From Streptomyces sp. NBC_01454 (GTDB lineage: Bacteria > Actinomycetota > Actinomycetes > Streptomycetales > Streptomycetaceae): a DNA stretch of 64,000 bases. The stretch spans positions 7,874,001 through 7,938,000 of the forward strand of contig NZ_CP109460.1 in assembly GCF_036227565.1 (NCBI RefSeq), written 5' to 3'. This document shows positions 26,728 to 55,100 of this stretch, piece by piece. The notes under the pieces were generated by a model. That model searched no databases, had not been told where the DNA came from, and saw only the letters and a list, made by a program, of their open reading frames with translations. Position numbers and translations under genes: made by a program. Numbering within the stretch: the first letter of the stretch is position 1; each line of letters starts with the position of its first letter.

Positions 26728-28077
26728 ATGAGCCCACGCCTGTTCGCCGTCGCCGCCGGCACCGAGGACCTGCTCCAGGTGCTGCTGTACGCCCACCTCG
26801 ACAGGATCCGTGCCGGACGCGAACTGCCCTCACTCGCCCGGTACTGCCACGAGGCGGCGACGGGCACGACCGGAGCCCACCGGATCGCCTTCGCCGTCGA
26901 CTCGTACGACGACCTGCGCACGCAGCTCGAAGAGGCCTGTGCGGGCGAGGTGGAGCGGGTCCCGGCACAGGTCACGGCCCGGCGCCCCGGGCTGGTGTTC
27001 GTCTTCGCCGGACAGGGCGCCCAGTGGTACGGGATGGGCCGCGAATTCCTTGTACAGCAACCGGTGTTCCGTGCGGTGCTGCTCCAGTGCGACCTGCTGG
27101 TACGCGAGTTCGCCGGCTTCTCCGTCGTCGAGCAGCTGAGGCTGCCGGCCGGGGAGGCCCGGCTGGACGAACTGGACGTCCTCCAGCCGACGATGGTCTC
27201 CCTGCAGATCGCCCTGACCGCGCTCTGGCGCAGCTGGGGGATCACGCCCGACGCGGTCGTCGGGCACAGCATGGGGGAGATCGCCGCCGCCCACACGGCC
27301 GGCGGCCTGACCCTGCGCGAGGCCCTGATGGTCGCCTGTCGGCGCAGCGCGCTGCTGCGCCGGATCTCCGGCAAGGGGGCGCTGGCCACGACGGAACTCT
27401 CCCCGGCCGAGGCGCAGGCGGTGGCCGAGGCGAGCGGCGGCGGGATCAGCGTGGCGGGGGAGAACAGCCCCCGCTCCACCGTCCTGGCGGGGGACTCGCA
27501 CTCGCTCGCGGTGCTCGTCGCCGAGCTGGAGGCGAGGGACGTCTACTGCCGGGTGATCAAGGGTACGGTCGCCTCGCACAGCCACTACGTGGAGGAGCTG
27601 CGCGAGGACCTGCACGCCGCCCTGCGTACCCTGGAGCCGGCTCCTACCTGCCTGCCGATGTACTCGACCGTGACGGCCGAGCCGGTGCAGGGCGCCGGGC
27701 TCGGGGCCGCGTACTGGATGCGCAACTTGCGGGAACCGGTGCGGTTCGCGGCCGCGGTGGAGCATCTGGGCGCCGCGGGACACGAGGTGTTCCTCGAGGT
27801 CAGCGCCCATCCGGTACTGCTCAGCCCGGTGCGCCAGACCCTCGAACACGGGGAGCGGCAGGGATGGCTGCTGCCCTCCGGCAGGCGGCGGGCCGAGGCC
27901 CGCTCCATGCTCGCCTCGCTCGGGACCCTGTACGCCTGCGGGCGGGAGCCGAACTGGGCCGCGCTGTTCCCGCAGGAGCGGGCCGGCGCCCTCACCCCGT
28001 ACCAGGCTGCCGTACTGGAGGCGGTGCGCCGGCCCCGGCCGGCACCCGTGGCGGCGGGCCGGGCCGTCCCCGCCTAG
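26728..28077 (+). CDS. Stand-alone acyltransferase (KirCII-like)
   Basis: 449-aa trans-acting AT with an N-terminal KS-AT linker-like region (about 1-85) and post-AT tail, as if excised from a cis-AT module. Motifs: FVFAGQGAQWYGMG, Ser181 in GHSMGE, and VASH at 281-284 where malonyl-specific ATs have HAFH and methylmalonyl ATs YASH. Such a substitution suggests an unusual extender. In kirromycin, KirCII loads ethylmalonyl onto the last ACP of KirAII; the bare KS-ACP at the end of AII here fits the same role (inference). Last gene of the operon, with GGGGGAAGC before the ATG and a strong terminator 16 bp after the stop. Confidence 0.87.
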   Translation: MSPRLFAVAAGTEDLLQVLLYAHLDRIRAGRELPSLARYCHEAATGTTGAHRIAFAVDSYDDLRTQLEEACAGEVERVPAQVTARRPGLVFVFAGQGAQWYGMGREFLVQQPVFRAVLLQCDLLVREFAGFSVVEQLRLPAGEARLDELDVLQPTMVSLQIALTALWRSWGITPDAVVGHSMGEIAAAHTAGGLTLREALMVACRRSALLRRISGKGALATTELSPAEAQAVAEASGGGISVAGENSPRSTVLAGDSHSLAVLVAELEARDVYCRVIKGTVASHSHYVEELREDLHAALRTLEPAPTCLPMYSTVTAEPVQGAGLGAAYWMRNLREPVRFAAAVEHLGAAGHEVFLEVSAHPVLLSPVRQTLEHGERQGWLLPSGRRRAEARSMLASLGTLYACGREPNWAALFPQERAGALTPYQAAVLEAVRRPRPAPVAAGRAVPA

Positions 28078-28092
28078 AAGAACGAGCGAAGG

Positions 28093-28130
28093 CCGAGGGG
28101 CCCCCATCCGGCCGGACGGGGGCCCCTCGG
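28093..28130. terminator. Strong bidirectional stem-loop terminator
   Basis: Perfect 13-bp inverted repeat: arms CCGAGGGGCCCCC (28093-28105) and its complement GGGGGCCCCTCGG (28118-28130) with a 12-nt loop. It lies 16 bp after the last gene of the plus-strand operon and just before the stop of a minus-strand gene relic, so it can serve both directions. No U-tract, as usual in Streptomyces. Confidence 0.88.
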
Positions 28131-28132
28131 TG

Positions 28133-28310
28133 TCAGGCGGCGCCGACCGGAGCAGCGGTGAGGCCGTACAGACCCGACTCCCGGCGCAGCACCCCGACGT
28201 CGACGAGGGCCCGACGCAGTGACAACGCGTCGAGGACACCGCTCTCGCACCACGGCTCCAGACGCTCCGTCACCGTGCGCTCGTCGTACTCCTCGCCCGG
28301 GGTGCGGGGA
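28133..28310 (-). pseudogene. DUF2087-like C-terminal fragment
   Basis: Minus-strand frame ending at 28133-28135 reads EEYDERTVTERLEPWCESGV and continues SLRRALVDVGVLRRESGLYGL. This matches DUF2087, a small helical domain often fused behind DNA-binding domains, where ALVDxGxLxRxxGxY is conserved. It lacks its own start and upstream domain and lies immediately downstream of a truncated DUF6204-like frame, so it is a decayed piece. Confidence 0.55.
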
Positions 28311-28490
28311 TCAGCACGCGGAGGTGAACCCGTGCAGCCCGCGCTCGTAGTTCACCGTGCCCTCCTCGGTGAACCGGGCGCTGAGCACGCCGTGGTCGCC
28401 GACCTGGGCGAGCAGCGCCACGCGCTGCTCCTCGTCGAGGGGCGCGAACTTGCCCCGGGTGAGGACCCGGTAGGTCGTACTGCTGCTCAT
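28311..28490 (-). pseudogene. Short DUF6204-like protein, apparently truncated
   Basis: 59-codon frame from ATG 28490 to TGA 28311-28313: YRVLTRGKFAPLDEEQRVAL, then ARFTEEGTVNYERGLHGFT. This resembles the N-terminal half of DUF6204 proteins, normally about 100 residues; the second half (beta-rich, ending before a C-terminal helix) is missing and DUF2087-like sequence follows in another frame. The start may still be translated, but the fold is probably incomplete. Confidence 0.5.
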
Positions 28491-28548
28491 GATGGCCGGT
28501 CTCCAGACGTGGTTCGCCGGTTCGACCGGTCGTCAGGGGCGGGGCGCA

Positions 28549-30225
28549 CTAGGCCATTTCCTCCCGCCGGACCCGGTGGTGCGGCAGGAGCAGCACGAGG
28601 GTGGTGACCGGGACGAGGCCACCGGCCACCCAGTACAGCGTCTCGCTGTAGGTGGACACGAACGTCTTCGCGCGGATCTCGTCGAGCGCGCCATTGATCG
28701 TATCCCGGGTGCCGCCGTCGGCGCCCTGCACCAGGGTGGAGCAGGTGTCCGGAACCTTGGCCAGGTCGTCCTGGCCGAGTGCCTCGGTCGCGCAGTCCTT
28801 GAGGCCCGAGGCCTGCAGGGGCGACACCGACTGCACGGTGGGGACGACCCGTTCGGCCTGCGGCCCGGCGTTGCCCGCGAGGGCCGCGAAGAAGAGGCTG
28901 CCGATGACTGCCACGCCGAGCGCGGCACCGAGCTGGCCGGTGGCGTTGATGATGCCGGAGGCGGCGCCGGCTTCCTGCGGCTGGACCTCCCTGAGCACCA
29001 GCGCCGTCAGCGGGGGCATGAGCAGACCCATGCCGGAGCCGATCAGGAGCATGGACGGGATCGCGTGCCAGGAGGTGATGTCCGTCCCGAAGTGGCCGGC
29101 CGCCCAGGCGTAGGAGAGGATGCCCGCGAGCATCAGGGCGGCCCCCGCGAGCAGGCAGTAACGGCCGTAGAGCGGGGAGAACCTGCGGACGGCGAGTCCG
29201 CCGACGATCGGCACGCACAGGGAGAACGGGATCGCGGTCAGACCTGTGTGCAGGGCCGACCAGCCGAGGCCGGCCTGGAGGTAGAGGGTCCAGCTCAGGA
29301 AGAAGCCCGCGGGGATGGCACTGAAGAGGAGCTGCACGCCGATGCCGGCGCCGAACGCGCGGACCTTGAACAGGGACAGCGTCACCAGGGGCGAGCCGTC
29401 CTTGCGGGTCTTGTGGCGTTCGTAGACCACGAACAGCACAAGAACGGGGGTGGTGGCGACGAGCGAGACGATGCTCCACAGCGGCCAGTCGAGCTCGCGG
29501 CCGAGGGTCAGCGGCACCATGAGCAGCAGCAGTCCGAGGATGATCAGCAGCATGCCGATGATGTCCAGGCGCTTCGCGTGGGGGGAGCTCGATTCCCGCA
29601 TCCACTTCGCGGCGCCGATCAGGGCCACCACGCCGACCGGCAGGTTCACCACGAAGATGCTGCGCCAGCCGAGGTCCAGCGGGCTCCAGCTGATCAGGGC
29701 GCCGCCGATGAGGGGACCGGAGACGATGGCCACGCCGACCATGCTCGCGTAGAGGCTGACGACGCGGCCGATCTCCTGGGGGGCGAAGGAGACGTGGATG
29801 AGCGCGAGCACCTGGGGCACCATGATCGCGGCCGTGAGACCCTGGAGCGCACGGGCGACGACGAGTAATTCGGTGCTGGGCGCGGCGGCGCACATCGCGG
29901 ACGCGAGGACGAAGCCGCTGACGCCGAGGAGGAACATCCGCTTGCGGCCGAAGATGTCACCGAGCCGGCCGCCGGTGATCAGCAGGACCGCGAAGCTCAG
30001 GGTGTAGCCGGCCGTCATCGCCTGGATGGCGACGGTCGAGGCGCCGAGGTCGCGTTGGATGCTCGGGATCGCCACGGTGATGATGTTGGCGTCGAGCAGG
30101 TCCATGAAGGTGGCGACCAGCAGGACGGTAAGCGCGAGCCACCGCTTCGGGTCGGGCTCGGGCGCGTCGGGGGTGGCAGGTGGGCCGGCGTGCTCCGGCT
30201 TTTCTGCCTGTCCTGCCTTGTTCAT
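28549..30225 (-). CDS. DHA2-family (14-TMS) drug exporter
   Basis: 558-aa major facilitator of the DHA2/QacA type with about fourteen membrane segments. Motif A GRLGDIFGRKRMFLLG lies between segments 2 and 3; motif C-like GPLIGGALISWS in segment 5; N-terminal DLLDANIITVAIPSIQRDLG is characteristic. Proposed role: efflux and self-resistance for the cluster product, the position of KirT in kirromycin clusters. Ribosome site GGAGAAG before ATG 30225. The start overlaps the TetR stop (ATGA at 30222-30225), so both are co-expressed and repressed by the TetR protein. Codon 120 (29866-29868) is a rare TTA Leu codon. Confidence 0.92.
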   Translation of the reverse strand: MNKAGQAEKPEHAGPPATPDAPEPDPKRWLALTVLLVATFMDLLDANIITVAIPSIQRDLGASTVAIQAMTAGYTLSFAVLLITGGRLGDIFGRKRMFLLGVSGFVLASAMCAAAPSTELLVVARALQGLTAAIMVPQVLALIHVSFAPQEIGRVVSLYASMVGVAIVSGPLIGGALISWSPLDLGWRSIFVVNLPVGVVALIGAAKWMRESSSPHAKRLDIIGMLLIILGLLLLMVPLTLGRELDWPLWSIVSLVATTPVLVLFVVYERHKTRKDGSPLVTLSLFKVRAFGAGIGVQLLFSAIPAGFFLSWTLYLQAGLGWSALHTGLTAIPFSLCVPIVGGLAVRRFSPLYGRYCLLAGAALMLAGILSYAWAAGHFGTDITSWHAIPSMLLIGSGMGLLMPPLTALVLREVQPQEAGAASGIINATGQLGAALGVAVIGSLFFAALAGNAGPQAERVVPTVQSVSPLQASGLKDCATEALGQDDLAKVPDTCSTLVQGADGGTRDTINGALDEIRAKTFVSTYSETLYWVAGGLVPVTTLVLLLPHHRVRREEMA

Positions 30226-30911
30226 GGGTTCTTCTCCAGGTTCTCTGTCGGGGGTTCGGCGGCAGGTGCCGCGGTGGGTCCGGCAGCGGTTGCGGTGCTG
30301 CGGGCGAGTGCGGTCCAGGACTTCATGAGGAGTTCCACCACGTCCACGACGGAGTCCGTGCCGCTGTCGGAGGGGAAGAGCACGCGCTGGATGGACAGCC
30401 CGTCGTCCAGCGCGTGCACGATCAGCGCCAGGAGCTCCACGGGCGCCGGCGTGGTCACGCCGCGCGCGGCGAAGCCCTGCTCCAGCGACTGGGCGATCGC
30501 GTCCCGGGAGCGGCGCTCGCGGTTCGCCAGTACGGGCAGCAGCTCCGGGTCGCGCAGTCCGTAGAGCCAGAGTTCGGTGCGCAGGGCGAGCCAGCTGGCG
30601 AGGTTCTCGTCGCGCCGGCGGTGCCAGGAGCGGAGGTGGGCGAGCATCTCCTCGAAGGTGGCCGCCTCGCGGCTCAGCGCCTGGATCTCTTCCAACTCGT
30701 GTTGGGTCCGCTGTTCGAGCAGGGCGAGGACGAGCTCGTGCTTGCCCTCGAAGTTGCCGTAGAAGGCGCCCCGGGTGTAGCCGGCGGCCTCGACGATCTG
30801 CTCCACCGAGGTTCCGCTGACCCCCTGGCCGGCGAAGAGTGCGGCCGCCGACTGAAGGATCTGGTCGCGGGTGACCTGCCGGCTCTGCTGCCGGGTAAGT
30901 CGCTTGGTGAT
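30222..30911 (-). CDS. TetR-family repressor with apparent AUC start codon
   Basis: About 229-aa TetR regulator. The HTH domain reads RDQILQSAAALFAGQGVSGT, then SVEQIVEAAGYTRGAFYGNF, a complete match to the family. The C-terminal ligand/dimer domain is helical. The only in-frame GTG (30806) would remove half of the HTH. Upstream there is no in-frame ATG, GTG or TTG; AAGGAGG (30920-30926) lies 8 nt before an ATC at 30909-30911, followed by natural-looking TKRLTRQQSR. I therefore place the start there. Autoregulation is likely through the symmetric operator just upstream. Coupled by ATGA to the exporter. A sequencing error turning ATG into ATC is the main alternative. Confidence 0.82.
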   Translation of the reverse strand: MTKRLTRQQSRQVTRDQILQSAAALFAGQGVSGTSVEQIVEAAGYTRGAFYGNFEGKHELVLALLEQRTQHELEEIQALSREAATFEEMLAHLRSWHRRRDENLASWLALRTELWLYGLRDPELLPVLANRERRSRDAIAQSLEQGFAARGVTTPAPVELLALIVHALDDGLSIQRVLFPSDSGTDSVVDVVELLMKSWTALARSTATAAGPTAAPAAEPPTENLEKNP

Positions 30912-30936
30912 GGTGATCGCCTCCTTGACGCGCTTC

Positions 30937-30974
30937 CAGATACAAGACTGTATTCCAATACGAAGTTGTATCTG
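30937..30974. promoter_or_regulatory. Symmetric TetR operator upstream of tetR-exporter operon
   Basis: 38-bp two-shell palindrome centred between 30955 and 30956. Outer arms CAGATACAA (30937-30945) and TTGTATCTG (30966-30974); inner arms GTATT (30950-30954) and AATAC (30957-30961). It can also be read as two 14-bp ATAC-n6-GTAT boxes back to back, the arrangement expected for two TetR dimers. It sits 11 bp upstream of the ribosome site, and minus-strand elements TTCAGA and TACAGT with 18-bp spacing overlap it, so binding would block transcription. Confidence 0.8.
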
Positions 30975-31158
30975 AAATGAATTAAGGGAAGGCGGCGGCC
31001 GTGCTGCGGGCGCGCATGCGAAGGGGCTGACACCAGTGCCCGAAGGCGTGGTGGCAGCCCGTGACCGAGCGGCAGGGGCGGGCGGAGGCCGGCCCCGGGA
31101 CCCGGAAGCGGTTGAGGGCGTCGAGGTGCCGGGCCCGCAGTTCGTGGTCGCGGTTGGC
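30975..31158. other. Intergenic DNA between tetR promoter and HipA-like relic
   Basis: About 180 bp with no supportable gene. The first 15 bases are AT-rich (AAATGAATTAAGG), upstream of the operator on the minus strand. The rest reads antisense as an Arg/Pro/Leu-rich continuation past the stop of the HipA-like relic. Confidence 0.4.
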
Positions 31159-31440
31159 TCAGCCGTCCACCGCCGGCCACGAGCGCTGGAAGATCAGCGC
31201 CGCGTCGTGGTCGATCGCCCACAACTGGCGATGCCGGATGAGGGGGTTGGGGTGGGACCAGGTGCAATCCACACTCGCCGTCAGGGCGTCCAGCCGGTAG
31301 AGGCGGGCGGCCTCCTCAGCTGGCGCCCGCCAGGCGATGCCGTCGTAGCCGACCGAGCCGGGCAGTAAGTCCATGGCCGAGTGGGGGCCTGTGCCGGCGT
31401 GGAAGAGCTATTGCACCTCCTGGACCGGGAAGCGAACCGC
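31159..31440 (-). pseudogene. HipA-like kinase relic with internal stop
   Basis: The minus strand reads FPVQEVQ, an in-frame TAG (31408-31410), then LFHAGTGPHSAMDLLPGSVG, ARLYRLDALTASVDCTWSHPN and LWAIDHDAALIFQRSWPAVDG before a stop at 31159. This is the catalytic/metal-binding half of Streptomyces HipA-family proteins (pattern VQELLHASxGxxxGMDxLPG, then DALxxxVDRxWxNPN and IDHGAAL). The TAG replaces an expected Glu codon and the N-terminal half is missing. From ATG 31374 a 71-residue fragment could be made but would lack nucleotide-binding parts. Confidence 0.7.
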
Positions 31441-31689
31441 CCTCGCGAAGGGCCGTCAATAGTGCGTTTCTTTTCCTTCTTGCAGCATGTCGATCACCCT
31501 GCTGACGCACGAGGGCCTCCAAGGTTGTGATCGAGTTCCGGCCATTGACCCGGCGGGGCCCCCTGCGGGACGGTCACGCGGGGCTCGGCGAGTTATTTGG
31601 CTGAATTCCCACGCAACCCCCAGGGGGAATGCACTTGTCTCCCATGCATTTCGGCCAGGCGTCGGCCGTGGTCGGAATGCGGCCTGCCG

Positions 31690-32520
31690 TCACCGGTCAC
31701 CCACCGCGGGTGCGGGGGCGGCCGGTACGACGATCCCCGTCGCCACGTACTCGACGCCCTCCCGGACGACGGTCCGCCAGTGACCGGTGAAGGTGTTCAT
31801 CCGTCGCCCGCCGACCACCGGGCCGGGCACGTGCAGGGAACTGCTGAAGGTGCCCCGCTCCGGATCGGGGGTGATGGTGCAGTCGCTGAAATCCATCAGC
31901 CGGCCCATCAGCGGGAAGCAGGTCTTGTACGTGCTCTCCTTCGCGCTGAACAGCAGCTTGTCCCAGGCCACGGCGGGATGGGACAGGGTGAGACGGTCCA
32001 GCGTGCGCCGTTCCTCGGGTGAGGCCACCATCCTCTCGACGCCCCTGGGCAGCGCGGAGTTCGGTTCGGCGTCGATCCCGACCGCGGCGACCGTCGCGGT
32101 CCTGGCGACCGCCGCGGCCCGGTAGCCGGGGCAGTGGGTCATGCTGCCCGCGACGCCCTCGGGCCAGGCCGGCGCCCCGGCGGGACCGGGGAGGATCGGC
32201 CCGGGCGGCACCCCGAGCCGGGCCAGGGCCGTGCGGGCGCACAGCCGGACGGTGGCGAATTCTCGTCGGCGCCTGTCGACCGCGCGCCTCACCCTGTCCG
32301 CTTCCTCCGGGTAGAGGTGGATGTCCGGCGGGTCGGCGAACAGCTCCACGATCACGACGTCCGGCAGCGTACCGACGAGTAGGCCGGGCCCCCCGGCGTC
32401 GGGGCGCGGCCCCGGCCCCAGCCCCGTGCGGGGACCGGGGTTCACGCCGTCCGGCCAGGTCGGACCGGGCTTCCGTTCCGGATGGTGGATGCCGAGAACC
32501 GGCTCCGGAATTCCTGACAT
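31690..32520 (-). CDS. 4'-phosphopantetheinyl transferase (Sfp/EntD type, KirP-like)
   Basis: About 276-aa PPTase that would attach the pantetheine arm to the ACP and PCP domains of the cluster. Catalytic motifs: VGIDAEPN (Mg-binding Asp/Glu) and WDKLLFSAKESTYK (the WxxKEAxxK motif with Ser for Ala), plus MTHCPGYRAAAVA before the first. The ATG at 32520 is used; a GTG at 32562 would add 14 residues and a TTA codon, and neither has a strong ribosome site. The N-terminal 70 residues are Pro/Gly-rich and probably flexible. It is divergent from the first PKS gene. Kirromycin KirP is the functional precedent. Confidence 0.9.
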   Translation of the reverse strand: MSGIPEPVLGIHHPERKPGPTWPDGVNPGPRTGLGPGPRPDAGGPGLLVGTLPDVVIVELFADPPDIHLYPEEADRVRRAVDRRRREFATVRLCARTALARLGVPPGPILPGPAGAPAWPEGVAGSMTHCPGYRAAAVARTATVAAVGIDAEPNSALPRGVERMVASPEERRTLDRLTLSHPAVAWDKLLFSAKESTYKTCFPLMGRLMDFSDCTITPDPERGTFSSSLHVPGPVVGGRRMNTFTGHWRTVVREGVEYVATGIVVPAAPAPAVGDR

Positions 32521-32847
32521 TGGCGACCCATTCCACTTGCGTAACCAGGCATTGTCGTCCACGATTCATTCTCGTCGGCCCTCGAATTGCAGTGACGGGG
32601 GAGGGGGCCGAGCCAAGGGTGGCTTCAATGATCGACCACATCAGTGGTCACTGCGCCATACAGGCCCCGGCGTAAGTAGTTTCGATGGTCAACTACTTTG
32701 ACGTCCGGTGTGCTTGATGGGCCTTCAGGGAATGCATCGGGGGATGTAGATGATTCAGCGCTGTGATCAGTCGTGGCCGCATGCGCGCCGGGGCGCGCTC
32801 CGGCCCGCAGCGTCCGCCGGGCGTACCGCAGCCGGGCGGGTGTCCAT
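32521..32847. promoter_or_regulatory. Divergent intergenic region before the megasynthase genes
   Basis: About 330 bp between the leftward PPTase and rightward AI. It contains a perfect 8-bp inverted repeat AAGTAGTT / AACTACTT (32674-32681 and 32691-32698) directly abutting TTGACG (32698-32703), and a smaller CAGTG/CACTG repeat at 32642-32653. TTGACG could be a -35 box for AI, but no good -10 lies at 17-18 bp. The regulator that would bind is not identifiable. Confidence 0.5.
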
Positions 32848-38841
<5,994 letters not shown>

Positions 38842-38897
38842 CCCGGCGCGGCCGGGCCGATCACGCCCCCGCATCGCCGACCACCAGGAGAGAACAC

Positions 38898-52186
<13,289 letters not shown>

Positions 52187-52190
<4 letters not shown>

Positions 52191-55100
52191 GCACCGACCT
52201 GCGTGAACTGCTGGCGGCGATCGCCTCCGGCAAGCTGTCCGGCGAAGTGGCCGAGCTGCTGGTACGGGGCCTGGTCGACGCGACTGCTCCGGCCGCCGCA
52301 CCCGCCCCGGCCGCGCCCGCGGCCGCCGCCCCGGAGGCGCCCACCGGGCCCTACCCACTCAGCCGCGGGCAGGCCGCACTGTGGGCCCTGCACGCCGACG
52401 ATCCGCAGACCGTCTCCTACAACCTGCCGCTGGGCCTGTGGCTCGGGCAGGACGTACAGGAGGACCGGCTCGTCGAGGCGCTGGCCGCGATGGTGCGCAG
52501 GCACCCGGAACTGGGGATCTCCGTACGCTTGGACGCCTCGGGGCCCGTCCAGGAGGTCACCGGCCGCGCCCCGGAGGTGACCCGCCTGGACCTCGGCCAC
52601 GTGACCGACGGGGAGTTCGCCGCCCGCGTGCGCAACCTGGTTCGCCGCCCGTTCGACCTGGAGCAGGACCCGCTGTACCGGATGTGGCTCGTCGCCGCCC
52701 CCGGCGGCGCCACCCTGCTGCTCCTGGTCTTCCACCACCTGATCACCGACGGGGTCTCCAGCCATCTGCTGCTGCGCGACATCGTCGCCTGCCACGACGC
52801 GCTCGCCCAGGGCCGTGAGCTGCCGCCGGTCGAACCCGCCGCGTCCTACGCCGAGTTCGTGGAGTGGCAGCGGACCATGCTCGCCGCCCCGGAGACGGAG
52901 GAACACCGGCGCTGGTGGCTCGATCGGCTGACCGGTGCCTCCACGGCGCCGGTCCTGGACGCGCTCGCCGACCGCCGGCGCACCGGATCCGGCTCGCACA
53001 CCCGCGGCGAGATGGTGCAATTGCGGCTCCCGCACGCCACCTGGGCGGCGGTCCAGGACACCGCCCGTGCAGGCGGGCTGACGCCCTTCAGCGTCGTGCT
53101 CGGTGCCTTCCTCGCACTGCTGCACCGCCACTCGGGACACCGCGACCTCAGCGTGATGGTGCCGACCGACGGCCGTCCCGCGCAGCGCTTCGACCGCACC
53201 GTCGGCTACCTGATCAACCCGGTGGTCCTGCGCGTGGACTGCGACCCCGACCACAGCTTCGGCGAGCTCACGGCCGCCGTCGGAGCCCGGATGGCGGAGG
53301 CCGAGGAGCACAGCGCGTACCCCTTCGCCTCCGTCGTCGACCACCTGCGCCGCACGACCGGCACCGCGGCCGGCTTCGACATCGGCTTCTACCTGCAGCA
53401 GGGAGTCGGCGGCGACCAGGACATGGCGGCCGGGCAGACCGTCTTCCGCGACGCGCTCGACCTGACCCAGGAGGGCGAGAACGACCTCGTCGTCGAGGTG
53501 GTCGTGCGCGACACCGGCGTGCTCCTCTACCTCAAGTACGACCCGGAGCGCTTCGACCGCTCCACCGTCGAACGGCTGGCCGAGCACTACCGGCTGCTGC
53601 TGGACACGGTGACGGCCGATCCCTCCGTACGCCTCGGGGACCTCGATCCCGCCACCCCCGCCGAACGCCGCACGGTCGAGCGGTCCAACACCACCCGCGC
53701 CGAACGGCCGCGCGACGTCACCGCCGCCGACCTGGTGCTCGCCCGCGCCCGGCGCGACCCCGGGCGCACCGCCGTCGTCGACGCGACGGGCTCGCTGACC
53801 TACGGGGAACTCGCCGGGCAGGTGCACGCCCTTACCCGGATCCTCACCGAGCACGGGGTACGCCCCGGCGACGTCGTGGGCGTCCTCGTCGCTCGCCGGG
53901 CCGCGCTGATCGTGGCCCTCCTCGCCGTCCAGAGCGCGGGAGCCGCCTACGTCCCCCTCGACCCGGACTTCCCGGCGGCCCGGCTCGCCCACATCACCGC
54001 CGACGCGGCACCCACCGCCGTGATCGTCGATCCGCACCTGGCCGACCGGCTGCCCGCGGACGCACCGGGCGTGCGCGTCCCCCTGACCGGCCTGGAGTCC
54101 GAGGCGCAGACCGTCGCCCCGGTCGCCCGCCGCGACGACGACCTCGCGTACGTCCTCTACACCTCCGGATCCACGGGCGAGCCCAAGGGCGTCGAGGTCT
54201 GCCACGGCAACCTCGTCAACCTGCTGGCCGCGACCGCCGAGCGGCCCGGCTGCTCCGAGGACGACACCCTGCTGGCGGTGACCACCGCCGGGTTCGACAT
54301 CTCGGGTCTGGAGCTGCTGCTCCCGCTGACCCGGGGCGCCACCGTTCACATCGCGCCCGAGGACGTGGTGCGGGACGGGTTCGCGCTGGCCGATCTCATC
54401 GGCGACGCCGGCGCGACGGTCGTCCAGGCCACCCCGGCCACCTGGGAGATGCTGCTGCACGCCGGCTGGATCGGACGCGTGCGCAGGCTGCTGTGCGGCG
54501 GCGAGGCCCTCACCGCCGAACTCGCGGACCGGTTGCTGGACCGGTGCGACGAGCTGTGGAACATGTACGGGCCGACCGAGACGACCATCTGGTCCTCCGC
54601 CCAGCGGATCCGGCGGGGCGGACCGGTCACCGTGGGCACCCCGCTCGCCAACACCACCTTCCGCACCGCCGGTCCCGACGGCGCCCCTGTGCCCTTCGGC
54701 GCGGTCGGTGAACTGCTCATCGGCGGCGACGGCGTCGCCCGCGGCTACCGGGGCAAGCCGGAGCTGACCGCCGAGCGCTTCGTGCGCGATCCGGCGACCG
54801 GCGAACGGCTCTACCGCACGGGCGACCTCGCCCGCTGGTCGGCGGACGGGGACATGGTGCTGCTCGGGCGCGCCGACCGTCAGGTCAAGCTGCGCGGCCA
54901 CCGCATCGAACTCGGCGAGATCGAGGCCGCCGTCCGGCGCGCCGGAGCGGCGGGCACCGCCGACGGCGTCGGCGACGTCCGGGTGGCCGTACGCGAGGAC
55001 CAGCCCGGGCAGCCGCGTCTGGTGGCCTTCGTCCAGGCCGGCCCGGAGGCCGCAGAGGCCGCGGTCGGGCGGATCCGGGCCTGGCTGCCCGAATACATGG

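Noticed and set aside
28487..29893. 468-codon minus-strand and 459-codon plus-strand frames over the exporter
   Set aside because: Both overlap the clear fourteen-segment DHA2 transporter in a third frame and have Arg/Pro/His- or Gln/Glu-rich shadow composition.
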